Source of the DNA: JACVRW01 sp040509755
GTDB lineage: Bacteria; Actinomycetota; Thermoleophilia; Solirubrobacterales; Thermoleophilaceae
Assembly (NCBI GenBank): GCA_040509755.1
Contig: JBEVKF010000065.1
Location: forward strand, 1-42,352
DNA length: 42,352 bases
Reading direction: 5' to 3'
Each line of letters opens with the position of its first letter. Position 1 is the first letter of the stretch. The position numbers were made by a program, and so were the translations under genes. This document shows positions 32,072 through 38,987 of this stretch, one piece after another. The notes beneath the pieces are model-generated. The model was not told the origin of the DNA and did no database searches. It worked only from the letters and a program-made list of their open reading frames with translations.

Positions 32072-32084
32072 CTATCCAGGATAG
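32072..32084. promoter_or_regulatory. Palindrome in the CGNR/GNAT-like divergent promoter
   Basis: CTATCCAGGATAG is a perfect 6-1-6 palindrome in the 125-nt gap between the CGNR regulator (minus) and the GNAT-like gene (plus). It lies 7 nt upstream of TAGAAT (32092-32097), a plausible -10 box for the plus-strand gene. A related half-site, TTATCC, occurs at 32043. The location suits an operator bound by the neighbouring regulator, which is an inference. Confidence 0.4.
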
Positions 32085-32139
32085 TCGGTGTTAGAATACC
32101 GGCTAACGGGGAAAGCTGGTTACACAGGAGGTACACGAG

Positions 32140-32445
32140 ATGACACATCCCATCACCATCAGGCTCTCGACCGCGGCAGACCGCGACCGCATCGCCGAGC
32201 TCGCGGAGCTCGACGGCCACCGGGCCCCCTCAGGCCAAGCGGTGCTCGCCGAGGTCGACGGGCGGCTGTGGGCTGCCGTGGGCGTGGCGGATGGGACCGC
32301 GGTGTCCGACCCCTTCGAGCGCAGCGGCGACATCGTCGGACTGTTGGAGCTGCGCGCTGAGCAGGAGCGCGAGCGGGCGTACGGGCGCGGACCGCTGCTC
32401 GGGCGGCTGATGCTGGTGCGCCAGCGCGCCGGGGTGATCGCGTGA
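32140..32445 (+). CDS. Small GNAT-like protein
   Basis: Protein of 101 residues resembling the N-terminal half of a GNAT acyltransferase: ITIRLSTAADRDRIAELAEL followed by VLAEVDGRLWAAVGVADGTA and VSDPFERSGDIVGLLELRAE. Similar short, C-terminally incomplete GNAT-like proteins are common in actinobacteria. The acetyl-CoA binding motif (Q/RxxGxG/A) is not seen, so it may not be an active transferase. ATG 32140 has SD AGGAGGTAC at good spacing. The stop overlaps a possible 45-residue gene (GTGA). Divergent from the CGNR regulator. Confidence 0.75.
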   Translation: MTHPITIRLSTAADRDRIAELAELDGHRAPSGQAVLAEVDGRLWAAVGVADGTAVSDPFERSGDIVGLLELRAEQERERAYGRGPLLGRLMLVRQRAGVIA

Positions 32446-32579
32446 CTCCGGCCCTCCACTGGTACATCGTCCGCTACCGCGGCGACGAGCTCAGGCGTCA
32501 AGCGGAGCGAGGCCGGGCCCTTCGGCGTGCTCGAACACGAGTGAGCTCTGAACCCGCCCGATCTCGGGCCGCTCGATAA
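32442..32579 (+). CDS. Possible small protein coupled to the GNAT-like gene
   Basis: An open frame of 45 codons starting at GTG 32442, which overlaps the preceding stop by 4 nt, the linkage used throughout this window. It begins MTPALHWYIVRYRGDELRRQ and stays Arg-rich to the TAA at 32577. The first 17 codons have the strong third-position GC of real genes; the rest overlaps the 3' end of the convergent Lrp gene by 89 nt and loses that bias. Actinobacteria often carry similar tiny Arg-rich genes after small GNAT-like ones. Weak support only. Confidence 0.4.
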   Translation: MTPALHWYIVRYRGDELRRQAERGRALRRARTRVSSEPARSRAAR

Positions 32580-32955
32580 GGCTCCAGACGAGATCGCGCA
32601 GATGGTGCATGTCTCGAACCGCTACGTGGACGATGAAGTCGGTCGTGCCCGTCAGGGCCATCACGCGCACGGTCTCCCGCAGGCCGGCCAGATCGGCGAG
32701 TAACTGCTCGGTGGCCTGGCGGTGTGAGGTGCGCTGCTGGATCGACAGAATCGCCTCCATCGGGCGCCCGACGGCCGCGGGGTCGACCTCGGCGCGAAAG
32801 CCGGTGACGACGCCGCGCGCCCGCAGCTCGCGCACCCGCTCCAGGCAGGTCGATGGCGCAACGCCCACCTTCGCGGAGAGCGCCTTGTTGGTCTGCCGTG
32901 CATCCTTCTGCAGCTCGACCAGCAGCGCGCGATCCACCGAATCCAATTCGGTCAT
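32491..32955 (-). CDS. Lrp/AsnC family transcriptional regulator
   Basis: Regulator of 154 residues with an N-terminal winged helix (LDSVDRALLVELQKDARQTN then LSAKVGVAPSTCLERVRELR) and a C-terminal RAM/AsnC ligand-binding domain (EAILSIQQRT, VMALTGTTDFIVHVAVRDM). Members bind amino acids, often Leu or other branched-chain residues, and assemble as octamers. ATG 32955 is chosen since the conserved fold starts here; upstream in-frame codons reach into the divergent gene and encode a Pro-rich non-conserved stretch. Divergent from the azlCD exporter genes, its probable target, with a 71-nt gap. Confidence 0.93.
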   Translation of the reverse strand: MTELDSVDRALLVELQKDARQTNKALSAKVGVAPSTCLERVRELRARGVVTGFRAEVDPAAVGRPMEAILSIQQRTSHRQATEQLLADLAGLRETVRVMALTGTTDFIVHVAVRDMHHLRDLVWSLIERPEIGRVQSSLVFEHAEGPGLAPLDA

Positions 32956-33026
32956 TCCGGCCACCCCCGGCCGATAGTTCGATGCGAGGCCTGTTTGCCC
33001 ATACGGCGGGTAGCGTACTGGCGTCC

Positions 33027-33758
33027 ATGCCGGAATCACAGCAGGCGCCCGCACGCTCCCCCAGCGCCACGCGTGCGGGCTACGGCGCGGGACTGCGCGC
33101 GGTGGCTCCGCTGCTGCCCGCCGTGCTTGCCTTTGGCGCCTCCTTTGGCGTGCTCGCCCAGGCGGCCGGCATCGGTGCCGAGGCCTCGATGGTGATGTCG
33201 CTCACCACCTTCGCCGGCTCGGCGCAGTTCGCGATCGTCTCGGTGCTGGGCGCCGGCGGCACCGCCGCCGCGGCCATTGGTGCCGCCGTCCTGCTCAACG
33301 CCCGCTACGGCCCGATGGCGCTGGCGGCATCGACCGTGTTTCGGGGCGGGTGGGTGCGCCGGCTGCTCGAGGCTCAGCTGCTGGTCGACGAGAGCTGGGC
33401 GCTCGCGCAGCGCGATGGCGACTTCGACCGGCGCATCATGATTGGCGCGGGCCTCGGGCTCTACGCGGGCTGGAACGCAGGGACGGCGATCGGGGTGCTC
33501 GCGGGCGACTCGCTGGGCGACCCGGCCACGCTCGGCCTCGACGCCGCCTTCCCCGCGCTCTTCCTGGCCCTGCTCGCCCCGCTGCTCTCCAGTCGCGAGG
33601 CGCTCGCGGCGGCCCTGCTCGGAGCCGGCATAGCGCTCGCCCTTACGCCGATCACTCCCGCGGGCATCCCGGTGATTGCGGCCACCGCCGGCTGCCTTGC
33701 CGGCCTGCGCCGGCCGGCGGGCCGCTCTGCCCGCACGACGGACGAGGCCCGCGCATGA
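33027..33758 (+). CDS. azlC: AzlC family branched-chain amino-acid exporter subunit
   Basis: Membrane protein of 243 residues with about five or six helices. It shows the AzlC marks LPAVLAFGASFGVLAQAAG, SLTTFAGSAQFAIVSVLGAG and LLNARYGPMALA, and the LLVDESWALAQ segment. With AzlD it exports branched-chain amino acids. ATG 33027 lies 71 nt from the divergent Lrp gene; no strong SD. The stop overlaps azlD (ATGA). The last 20 residues are Arg/Ala-rich and cytoplasmic. Regulation by the Lrp neighbour is likely, as in other azl loci. Confidence 0.93.
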   Translation: MPESQQAPARSPSATRAGYGAGLRAVAPLLPAVLAFGASFGVLAQAAGIGAEASMVMSLTTFAGSAQFAIVSVLGAGGTAAAAIGAAVLLNARYGPMALAASTVFRGGWVRRLLEAQLLVDESWALAQRDGDFDRRIMIGAGLGLYAGWNAGTAIGVLAGDSLGDPATLGLDAAFPALFLALLAPLLSSREALAAALLGAGIALALTPITPAGIPVIAATAGCLAGLRRPAGRSARTTDEARA

Positions 33759-34063
33759 GCGTCGCCTGGACCGCCGTGGTGGTGGTTGGCCTTGCAACCA
33801 TCGCGATCAAGGCAGCCGGGCCCGTTCTCGCCGGCGGGCGCGTGCTGCCCCAGAGCAGCGCCCGCGTGGTGGACCTGCTGGCGCCCGCCCTGCTGGCGGC
33901 CCTGGTGGCGACGCAGGCGTTCGGCTCCGACGAGACGCTCGTGCTCGACGAGCGCGCCGCCGGCCTGCTGGCGGCCGGGGTGGCGATCCTGCTGCGGGCT
34001 CCGCTGCTGGTGGTCATAGTGGTAGCGGCCGTGACCGCAGCCGCACTCAGAGCAGTCTCTTGA
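33755..34063 (+). CDS. azlD: AzlD family branched-chain amino-acid exporter small subunit
   Basis: Partner of AzlC, 102 residues with about four helices: VAWTAVVVVGLATIAIKAAG at the start, then the typical GGRVLPQSSARVVDLLAPAL block and LLRAPLLVVIVVAAVTAAAL at the end. ATG 33755 overlaps the azlC stop by 4 nt, and its own stop overlaps the following TTG start. The small size and the order azlC-azlD make the assignment firm. Confidence 0.93.
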   Translation: MSVAWTAVVVVGLATIAIKAAGPVLAGGRVLPQSSARVVDLLAPALLAALVATQAFGSDETLVLDERAAGLLAAGVAILLRAPLLVVIVVAAVTAAALRAVS

Positions 34064-34980
34064 CGGCCCGCGGCTGGGCGCTGTTCGCCGCTGTCTCGGT
34101 GGTCTGGGGAATGCCGTACCTGTTCATCAAGATCGCCGTCGACGACGGTCTGACTCCGGGCTTCGTGGCGTGGTCGCGCGTGGCGCTGGCCGCGCTGGTG
34201 CTGCTGCCGGTCGCCATCAAGACGGGTGCCTTGCGCGGGCTGCCGCTGCGCTGGCTGGTTGCCTTCGCCATCGTCGAGATCTGCATCCCGTTCCCGCTGA
34301 TCGGCTTCGGCGAGCAGCGCATCTCGTCGTCTCTGGCGGCGATCCTGATCGCCACGCTGCCGCTGGTGATCGCGGTTCTCGCGATGCGCTTCGACGACGC
34401 CGAGCGCCCGACGCCCACCCGGCTGGCCGGCATGCTGATCGGGCTCGCCGGGGTGGCGGCGCTGGTTGGCATCGACATCGGCGGCCGCGGCGATGAGCTT
34501 GTGGGCGCCGCCGCGGTGCTGGCGGCCACGCTCGGCTACGCGTGCGGTCCGCTCATCGTCAAGCGCCGGCTGGCCGGTGCGGATCCGCTCGGTCCGGTCA
34601 CCGCGGCTATGGGAATAGCGTCGATCATCCTGCTGCCCTTCGGCATCGGGGACTTCCCCGTCGAGACGCCCTCCACGGACGCGCTGGTGTCCATCGTGGT
34701 TCTGGGCCTCGTCTGCTCGGCACTGGCCTTCCTGCTCTTCTTTCGCCTGATCGCCGAGGTCGGCCCCGGCCGGGCGACCGTGATCACCTACGTCAACCCG
34801 GTCGTGGCGCTGGCGCTCGGAGTCGCCGTGCTGGGCGAGAGCGTGACGGCCGGAGCAATCGCCGGCCTGCTGCTCATCCTGGCCGGCTCGTGGCTGGCCA
34901 CAGACGGCCGCCTGCCGCCCTGGCTGGCCGACGCGGTCTCGCGCCGGCAAACCAAGAGGAGACCCCAATGCCAATCGTGA
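34060..34980 (+). CDS. EamA/DMT-family transporter
   Basis: Ten-helix drug/metabolite transporter of 306 residues made of two EamA repeats: WALFAAVSVVWGMPYLFIKI with SRVALAALVLLPVAIKTGAL in the first half, and ELVGAAAVLAATLGYACGPL with TVITYVNPVVALALGVAVLG in the second. It probably exports amino acids or related metabolites. The start is TTG 34060, overlapping the azlD stop (TTGA), so it belongs to the same operon. Its 3' end overlaps the tautomerase gene by 13 nt. The substrate is unknown; position after azlCD suggests an amino acid. Confidence 0.9.
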   Translation: MTARGWALFAAVSVVWGMPYLFIKIAVDDGLTPGFVAWSRVALAALVLLPVAIKTGALRGLPLRWLVAFAIVEICIPFPLIGFGEQRISSSLAAILIATLPLVIAVLAMRFDDAERPTPTRLAGMLIGLAGVAALVGIDIGGRGDELVGAAAVLAATLGYACGPLIVKRRLAGADPLGPVTAAMGIASIILLPFGIGDFPVETPSTDALVSIVVLGLVCSALAFLLFFRLIAEVGPGRATVITYVNPVVALALGVAVLGESVTAGAIAGLLLILAGSWLATDGRLPPWLADAVSRRQTKRRPQCQS

Positions 34981-35171
34981 CCGTGCAGCAGTCTCCCCGG
35001 GACCTCGCCCAGAAACGCCGGCTCGTCGAGCTGATCACGGCTGCCTTCGTGGAGGCCTACGGTGTCAGACCCGACGCCGTTCAGGTGTTCATCGACGAGG
35101 TCGACCATGAGAACTGGGCCAAGGGCGGCATGCTGGCGGCCGATCGCGAGCGGGCCGATCCGCCCGGCTGA
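34968..35171 (+). CDS. 4-oxalocrotonate tautomerase family protein
   Basis: Small enzyme of 67 residues; after loss of the initiator Met the N-terminal residue is the catalytic Pro1 (MPIVTVQQSPRDLAQKRRLV). Arg in the first helix and the second-strand segment VQVFIDEVDHENWAKGG match the 4-OT fold, which forms hexamers and tautomerises or dehalogenates small unsaturated acids. ATG 34968 has an AAGAGGAGA SD and lies inside the end of the EamA gene. The native substrate is unknown, and such genes often lie outside degradation clusters. Confidence 0.9.
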   Translation: MPIVTVQQSPRDLAQKRRLVELITAAFVEAYGVRPDAVQVFIDEVDHENWAKGGMLAADRERADPPG

Positions 35172-35201
35172 CGTTTGCCGCCACATAGGCGGTCAACGTC
35201 A
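35169..35201. terminator. Bidirectional terminator-like hairpin after the exporter operon
   Basis: TGACGTT (35169-35175) pairs with AACGTCA (35195-35201) and CCGCC (35178-35182) with GGCGG (35188-35192), with a 2x2 internal mismatch and a 5-nt ACATA loop; GTTTCG follows. The TGA stop of the tautomerase gene is in the stem. It separates that gene (plus) from the oxoamine synthase gene (minus). Confidence 0.6.
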
Positions 35202-35234
35202 GTTTCGTGGTGAGCGGAGCTGAATCGCGGCCGG

Positions 35235-36533
35235 CTAGGCCATCGAGTCGGCGCCCGCTTCGGGCGTTGACGCCGGCGGCAGGCCGTCGGGGGGCGTCAT
35301 CTTCTCGACCTCGCCCTTGACCCGCTCGAAGATCGAGAGCGCGCGGTCGAGATGCTCGCGCTCGTGCGTGGCCATCACCGAGGTCCGCAGCAGCGCTCCA
35401 CCGCGCGGCACGGCCGGGTAGATGGCCACGTTCACGTACACGCCTGCGTCGTAGAGGGCCTTCCACAGCAGCACGGCGCGCCAGTCGTCGCCCACCAGCA
35501 CCGGCACGATCGGGGTGATGACCTCGGTGCCGTCGGGAAGGCGGTTGGGCTCCCTGACCTGGTAGCCGATCGCGGCCAGCCCGTCGTGCAGGTAGCGCGC
35601 GTTGTCGAGCACCCGGGCCATCAACTCGGGTCCCTCAGAGGAGCGAATGACGCGCAGCGCGCCCAGCGCCGCCCCCACGGCCGCCGGCACCGCGGCGGCG
35701 GTGAACATGAACGAGCGCGACTGCACCCGCAGGAAGTCGATCACCTCGGCCGGCCCGGCGATGAAGCCGCCGCACGAGGCAAGCGATTTGGAGAAGGTCC
35801 CCATGCGCAGGTCGATCTCGTCCTCGCAGCGGAACAGCTCCGCGGCCCCCGCTCCGCGCGCCCCGAGCACGCCCACGCCGTGCGCCTCGTCGACCATCAG
35901 GCGGGCGCCGTGCTCGCGGCAGAGCGCCGCCACGTCCGGGAGCGGCGCCAGGTCGCCCTCCATCGAGAACACGCCGTCCACCACGACGAGCACGCCGCCG
36001 CCGTCCGACTCGGCGCGCGTGAGCATGGTCTCGAGCTTGTCGAGGCGGTTGTGGCGGAAGGGCCGCACCCGGGCGCGCGAGAGCGAGACCGCGTCGAGAA
36101 TCGAGGCGTGGTCGCCGGTGTCGCAGATGACCGTGTCGGCGGGGTCGAGCAGCGTGCCGATGGCGCCCGTGTTGGCGAGGTAGCCAGTCGTGTAGACGAG
36201 GGCGTCCTCGGTCCCCATCCAGTCAGCCAGCTCGCGTTCGAGCTCGAGGTGGAGGTCGAGGGTGCCGTTCAAGAAGCGCGAGCCGGTCAGCCCCGTGCCA
36301 TAGCGCTCGAGCGCCTGGCGGGCGGCGTCCTTGACCCGTTCGTCGCCGGTCAGCCCCAGGTAGTTGTTGGAGCCGAGCATGATGCGCCGGCTCCCCTCCA
36401 TGTCGACCACGGGCCCGGCTGGTCCCTCGAGCACCCGGAAATAGGGCATGAGGTCGTGCTCGCGCGCGGCCTGCAGCTGCTCGACGCGCTCGTGGCGCCG
36501 TGCCTTGTCGAAGAGATCGATGGCGGTTGGCAT
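35235..36533 (-). CDS. PLP-dependent alpha-oxoamine synthase (KBL/AONS/serine palmitoyltransferase-like)
   Basis: Fold-type I PLP enzyme of 432 residues that condenses an amino acid with an acyl-CoA, releasing CO2 and CoA. Marks are LGSNNYLGLTGDERVKDAAR, the GTGLTGSRFLNGTLDLHLEL block, VDEAHGVGVLGARGAG and the PLP lysine in RMGTFSKSLASCGGF. The family includes glycine C-acetyltransferase, 8-amino-7-oxononanoate synthase and serine palmitoyltransferase, which cannot be told apart by eye. No biotin or threonine genes are nearby; the divergent GNAT-fold neighbour, 15 bp away, makes a sphingoid-type acyl product a candidate. ATG 36533 has no SD, so leaderless translation is likely. The C-terminal 30 residues are Pro-rich and non-conserved. 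Confidence 0.9.
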   Translation of the reverse strand: MPTAIDLFDKARRHERVEQLQAAREHDLMPYFRVLEGPAGPVVDMEGSRRIMLGSNNYLGLTGDERVKDAARQALERYGTGLTGSRFLNGTLDLHLELERELADWMGTEDALVYTTGYLANTGAIGTLLDPADTVICDTGDHASILDAVSLSRARVRPFRHNRLDKLETMLTRAESDGGGVLVVVDGVFSMEGDLAPLPDVAALCREHGARLMVDEAHGVGVLGARGAGAAELFRCEDEIDLRMGTFSKSLASCGGFIAGPAEVIDFLRVQSRSFMFTAAAVPAAVGAALGALRVIRSSEGPELMARVLDNARYLHDGLAAIGYQVREPNRLPDGTEVITPIVPVLVGDDWRAVLLWKALYDAGVYVNVAIYPAVPRGGALLRTSVMATHEREHLDRALSIFERVKGEVEKMTPPDGLPPASTPEAGADSMA

Positions 36534-36548
36534 ATAGGGTGGCGCGCC

Positions 36549-37700
36549 GTGTCGGTGGAGGTCCAACCTGTTAGGTCGTGGCGAGACAGGCGCGAGTTCG
36601 TCGACCTCCCGTTCAGCCTGCATGGTACCGGGACACCCTGGGTCCCCCCGCTCAAGCTCGAGCGCCACGTCTTCCTGACGCCTCGCTTCAACGCATTCTT
36701 TCGTCATGGCGAGGCCGAGCTGTTCCTCGCTCGCCGCGGCGGCCGGGTGGTCGGGCGAGTCAGCGCCCAGATCGACCTCAACTTCAACGCGTTCCACCAC
36801 AACGCCTGGGGCATGTTCGGCTTTCTCGAGGTCGAGGAAGACCCCGCGGCGCTCGGTGCGCTGCTCGATGCGGCCGCCGCCTGGCTTGGCGAGCGCGGCC
36901 GCGAGCGCATGATCGGGCCGATGGACTTCACCATGAACGACGAGAGCGGCGTACTGATCGACGGCTTCGAGCGCCGGCCGATGCTGCGCCAGCCCTGGCA
37001 CCCGCCCTACTACCAGCGCCTCTGCGAGGCGGCCGGCCTCGACAAGGCGATGGACCTGTTCATGTGGACGCTCGACATCTCCGGGCGCGACAAGGTGATG
37101 CCGATCATCTGGGATCTCGCCGAGCAGCTCGAGCCCAAGCACGGGATCACCATCCGCAAGATGACCCGGCGCGGGCTGCGCCGCGACCTCGACGCCTTCG
37201 CCGAGATCTACAACGAGGCCTGGTCGCGCAACTGGGGCTTCGTGCCCTACGAGAAGGCCGATCTTGACGCCTACGCCGAGGGGCTCCAGCTCGTCTTCGA
37301 TCGCGACTGGTTCATGGTCGCCGAGAACGCCGAGGGCAACACCGTCGGCGTCGCGATCACCGTGCCCGACGTCAACGAGGTGCTCGCGAAGATGAACGGG
37401 CGCATCCTGCCCGTCGGCTGGTGGCACTATCTGAACCGCCGGCGGATCGTCGAGCACTGCCGGGTGGGATTCCTGGGGGTCAAGCCCGCCTGGCAGCACA
37501 CCGGCGTGGCGGCGGGGCTGTACGCCGAGCACTTCGAGATGGCGGCTCGCTCTCGGATCCACGGGGGCGAGATGGGCTGGATCCTCGAGACGAACAAGGC
37601 GATGAACCGAGCGATGGAAGCGATGGGCGGGGAAATCGTCAAGCGCTACCGGGTGTACGGGCGCGCGCTCGGCGAGGCCGGCAGCGAGGCCGGGGCGTAG
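36549..37700 (+). CDS. GNAT-fold acyltransferase-like protein
   Basis: Protein of 383 residues of a large GNAT-like family. The N-terminal half has WVPPLKLERHVFLTPRFNAF then AELFLARRGGRVVGRVSAQI and the block GPMDFTMNDESGVLIDGFER. The C-terminal half has YNEAWSRNWGFVPYEKADLD, VAITVPDVNEVLAKMNGR, and VGFLGVKPAWQHTGVAAGLY, which looks like the acyl-CoA binding loop. Two GNAT-like units may be present. It is divergent from the oxoamine synthase with a 15-bp gap; bacterial ceramide synthase (bCerS) is also described as GNAT-like, so an N-acyl transfer to the synthase product is conceivable but unproven. The start is GTG 36549 with an AGGGTGG SD-like sequence; GTG 36555 is also possible. Confidence 0.85.
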   Translation: MSVEVQPVRSWRDRREFVDLPFSLHGTGTPWVPPLKLERHVFLTPRFNAFFRHGEAELFLARRGGRVVGRVSAQIDLNFNAFHHNAWGMFGFLEVEEDPAALGALLDAAAAWLGERGRERMIGPMDFTMNDESGVLIDGFERRPMLRQPWHPPYYQRLCEAAGLDKAMDLFMWTLDISGRDKVMPIIWDLAEQLEPKHGITIRKMTRRGLRRDLDAFAEIYNEAWSRNWGFVPYEKADLDAYAEGLQLVFDRDWFMVAENAEGNTVGVAITVPDVNEVLAKMNGRILPVGWWHYLNRRRIVEHCRVGFLGVKPAWQHTGVAAGLYAEHFEMAARSRIHGGEMGWILETNKAMNRAMEAMGGEIVKRYRVYGRALGEAGSEAGA

Positions 37701-37706
37701 TACGGC

Positions 37707-37712
37707 TACACT
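37707..37712 (+). promoter_or_regulatory. Candidate -10 box for a leaderless gene
   Basis: TACACT lies 7 nt before GTG 37720, where a transcript would start at or beside the first codon. No SD precedes that GTG. Leaderless genes with this spacing are common in actinobacteria; no -35 element is clear. Confidence 0.35.
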
Positions 37713-37719
37713 CGCCAGC

Positions 37720-38067
37720 GTGCCCGAGCCGAACGCCATTCCGGATCCCGAGCCGAACGCCATTCCGGATCCCGAGCCGAACGCCCTTCCGGATCCCGTC
37801 TCAAGCCAGGACGAGGCCCGGCCGCTCCCGGTGCTCGCCGAGCCGCGCCCGATCGAACGCCGGCGCGAGGTCTCGCTGCCGGCCGCGGTCGCCGCGGCCA
37901 CTGGCGGGTTCCTGATCGGGGTGGCCACCTTCGTGCTGGTCAAGATCCTGCGTCGGTCGCGGCCCGTGCGGACGCGCATCGGCTCCGGCCGCGGGCGGGG
38001 AAAGCGAGTGGACGTTGCCGCATCGCGCTCCTTCCTCGTCGACATCCACATGCTCAAGGACCGATAG
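37720..38067 (+). CDS. Small membrane protein with PEPNAIPD repeats
   Basis: Hypothetical protein of 115 residues. Right after the start are three tandem copies of PEPNAIPD (the third has Leu for Ile), encoded by a 24-bp repeat at 37723-37794. A Pro/Arg-rich stretch, one membrane helix (about 53-73, SLPAAVAAATGGFLIGVATF) and a basic tail (GSGRGRGKRVDVAAS) follow, ending SFLVDIHMLKDR. The orientation is probably tail inside. GTG 37720 appears leaderless. I do not recognise a family. It lies 19 nt after the GNAT-like gene, so they may also be co-transcribed. Confidence 0.65.
   Translation: MPEPNAIPDPEPNAIPDPEPNALPDPVSSQDEARPLPVLAEPRPIERRREVSLPAAVAAATGGFLIGVATFVLVKILRRSRPVRTRIGSGRGRGKRVDVAASRSFLVDIHMLKDR
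37723..37794 (+). repeat. 24-bp tandem repeat, three units, in coding sequence
   Basis: Three head-to-tail units at 37723-37746, 37747-37770 and 37771-37794, each starting CCCGAGCCGAACGCC and ending CCGGAT. The first two are identical; the third has CTT for ATT. The unit keeps the frame (eight residues). Near identity suggests recent slippage, so the copy number may vary between strains. Confidence 0.9.
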
Positions 38068-38135
38068 ACCCGACCGCGCTCAGGGGCGGGGCGAGCCGGG
38101 CGCGCCAGCCGCGCGCCGTGCTCGAGCAGGATGTG

Positions 38136-38957
38136 ATGCCCGCCGGGCCCTACCGCTTGCCCACGGCGGGCCGCGACGGAGTCCTGGTGCGCCGCGACGG
38201 CGCGCTGGTGCGGGCGCTGCAACTAGGCGACGAGTCGGCGGTCGTGCGCGCCTGGGCGGCGGGCGGGCGCGTGCGCCTGCGCGCGGAGGCGCCGAGTGGC
38301 GAGGTGGCCGCTGCCGCGATCGAGCGGATGCGCTTCGCGCTGGGCACCGACCACGACCTCGCCGAGTTCTATCGCCGCTTTAGCCGCGACGCGCTGATCG
38401 GCCCGGTGATCCGACGCCGTCCCTGGCTGCGCCCGCGCAGGCGACCCGAGCCCTTCGAGGCTCTGGCCTGGGCGGTCTGCGAACAGCTCATCGACTCCCG
38501 GCGCGCCGCAGCCATCGAGCGCTCGATCGTGAGCCGCCTGGGTGGCCGCAGTGCCTGCGGCGGGTTTCGCATCCCGCCCACCGCCGGGCGGGTGGCCGCG
38601 TGCGCGCCCGCCGAGCTCGACGCCTGCGGCCTGGCGCCCAAGCGCTCGATAGCGCTCATCAAGGCGGCACGCGAGGTGGCGTCAGGGCGAGCCGACCTGA
38701 GCGAGCACGAGCCGTCCTGGCGGCGCCTGCTTGCGATTTCCAACATCGGCAACTGGACGATCGAGATGCTCGCGTTCGAGGGGCAGGGCCGCGACGACAT
38801 GATCCCCGCGCTCGATCTCGCCTACGTCATTCTGGTCGGCCGATTGGAGCACGGCGGGAGGCACGCGACCGAGGAGGAGGTCCGCGGCTTCTTCGCTCCC
38901 TATGGGGAGTACGCCGCCCTGGCCGGCATCTACGCTCTGCACCGCCGATTTCTGTAA
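38136..38957 (+). CDS. AlkA-type DNA-3-methyladenine glycosylase (HhH-GPD superfamily)
   Basis: Base-excision repair enzyme removing alkylated purines, 273 residues. An N-terminal mixed alpha/beta part (about 1-90) is followed by the HhH-GPD domain: EPFEALAWAVCEQLIDSRRA, the helix-hairpin-helix ISNIGNWTIEMLA and the catalytic Asp in MIPALDLAYV. The hairpin has Asn where IPGIGPWTA of the family has Pro. ATG 38136 has a CAGGA SD; GTG 38118 six codons earlier is possible but lacks one. It sits alone in the plus direction before msrB. Both are damage-repair genes but need not be co-regulated. Confidence 0.88.
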   Translation: MPAGPYRLPTAGRDGVLVRRDGALVRALQLGDESAVVRAWAAGGRVRLRAEAPSGEVAAAAIERMRFALGTDHDLAEFYRRFSRDALIGPVIRRRPWLRPRRRPEPFEALAWAVCEQLIDSRRAAAIERSIVSRLGGRSACGGFRIPPTAGRVAACAPAELDACGLAPKRSIALIKAAREVASGRADLSEHEPSWRRLLAISNIGNWTIEMLAFEGQGRDDMIPALDLAYVILVGRLEHGGRHATEEEVRGFFAPYGEYAALAGIYALHRRFL

Positions 38958-38987
38958 CGACTCCTGCATAGGATTGACACCAGAGCA

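Noticed and set aside
35352..36548. Upstream extension of the GNAT-fold gene frame through the divergent synthase gene
   Set aside because: Antisense to conserved PLP-enzyme sequence; translation is His/Arg-rich and the conserved GNAT-like sequence starts only after GTG 36549.
37723..37794. Tandem repeat as a possible CRISPR array
   Set aside because: Units are directly adjacent with no spacers and keep a reading frame; it is a coding repeat.
36534..38222. N-terminal extension of the oxoamine synthase frame on the minus strand
   Set aside because: Antisense to the GNAT-like gene; the conserved synthase begins at ATG 36533.
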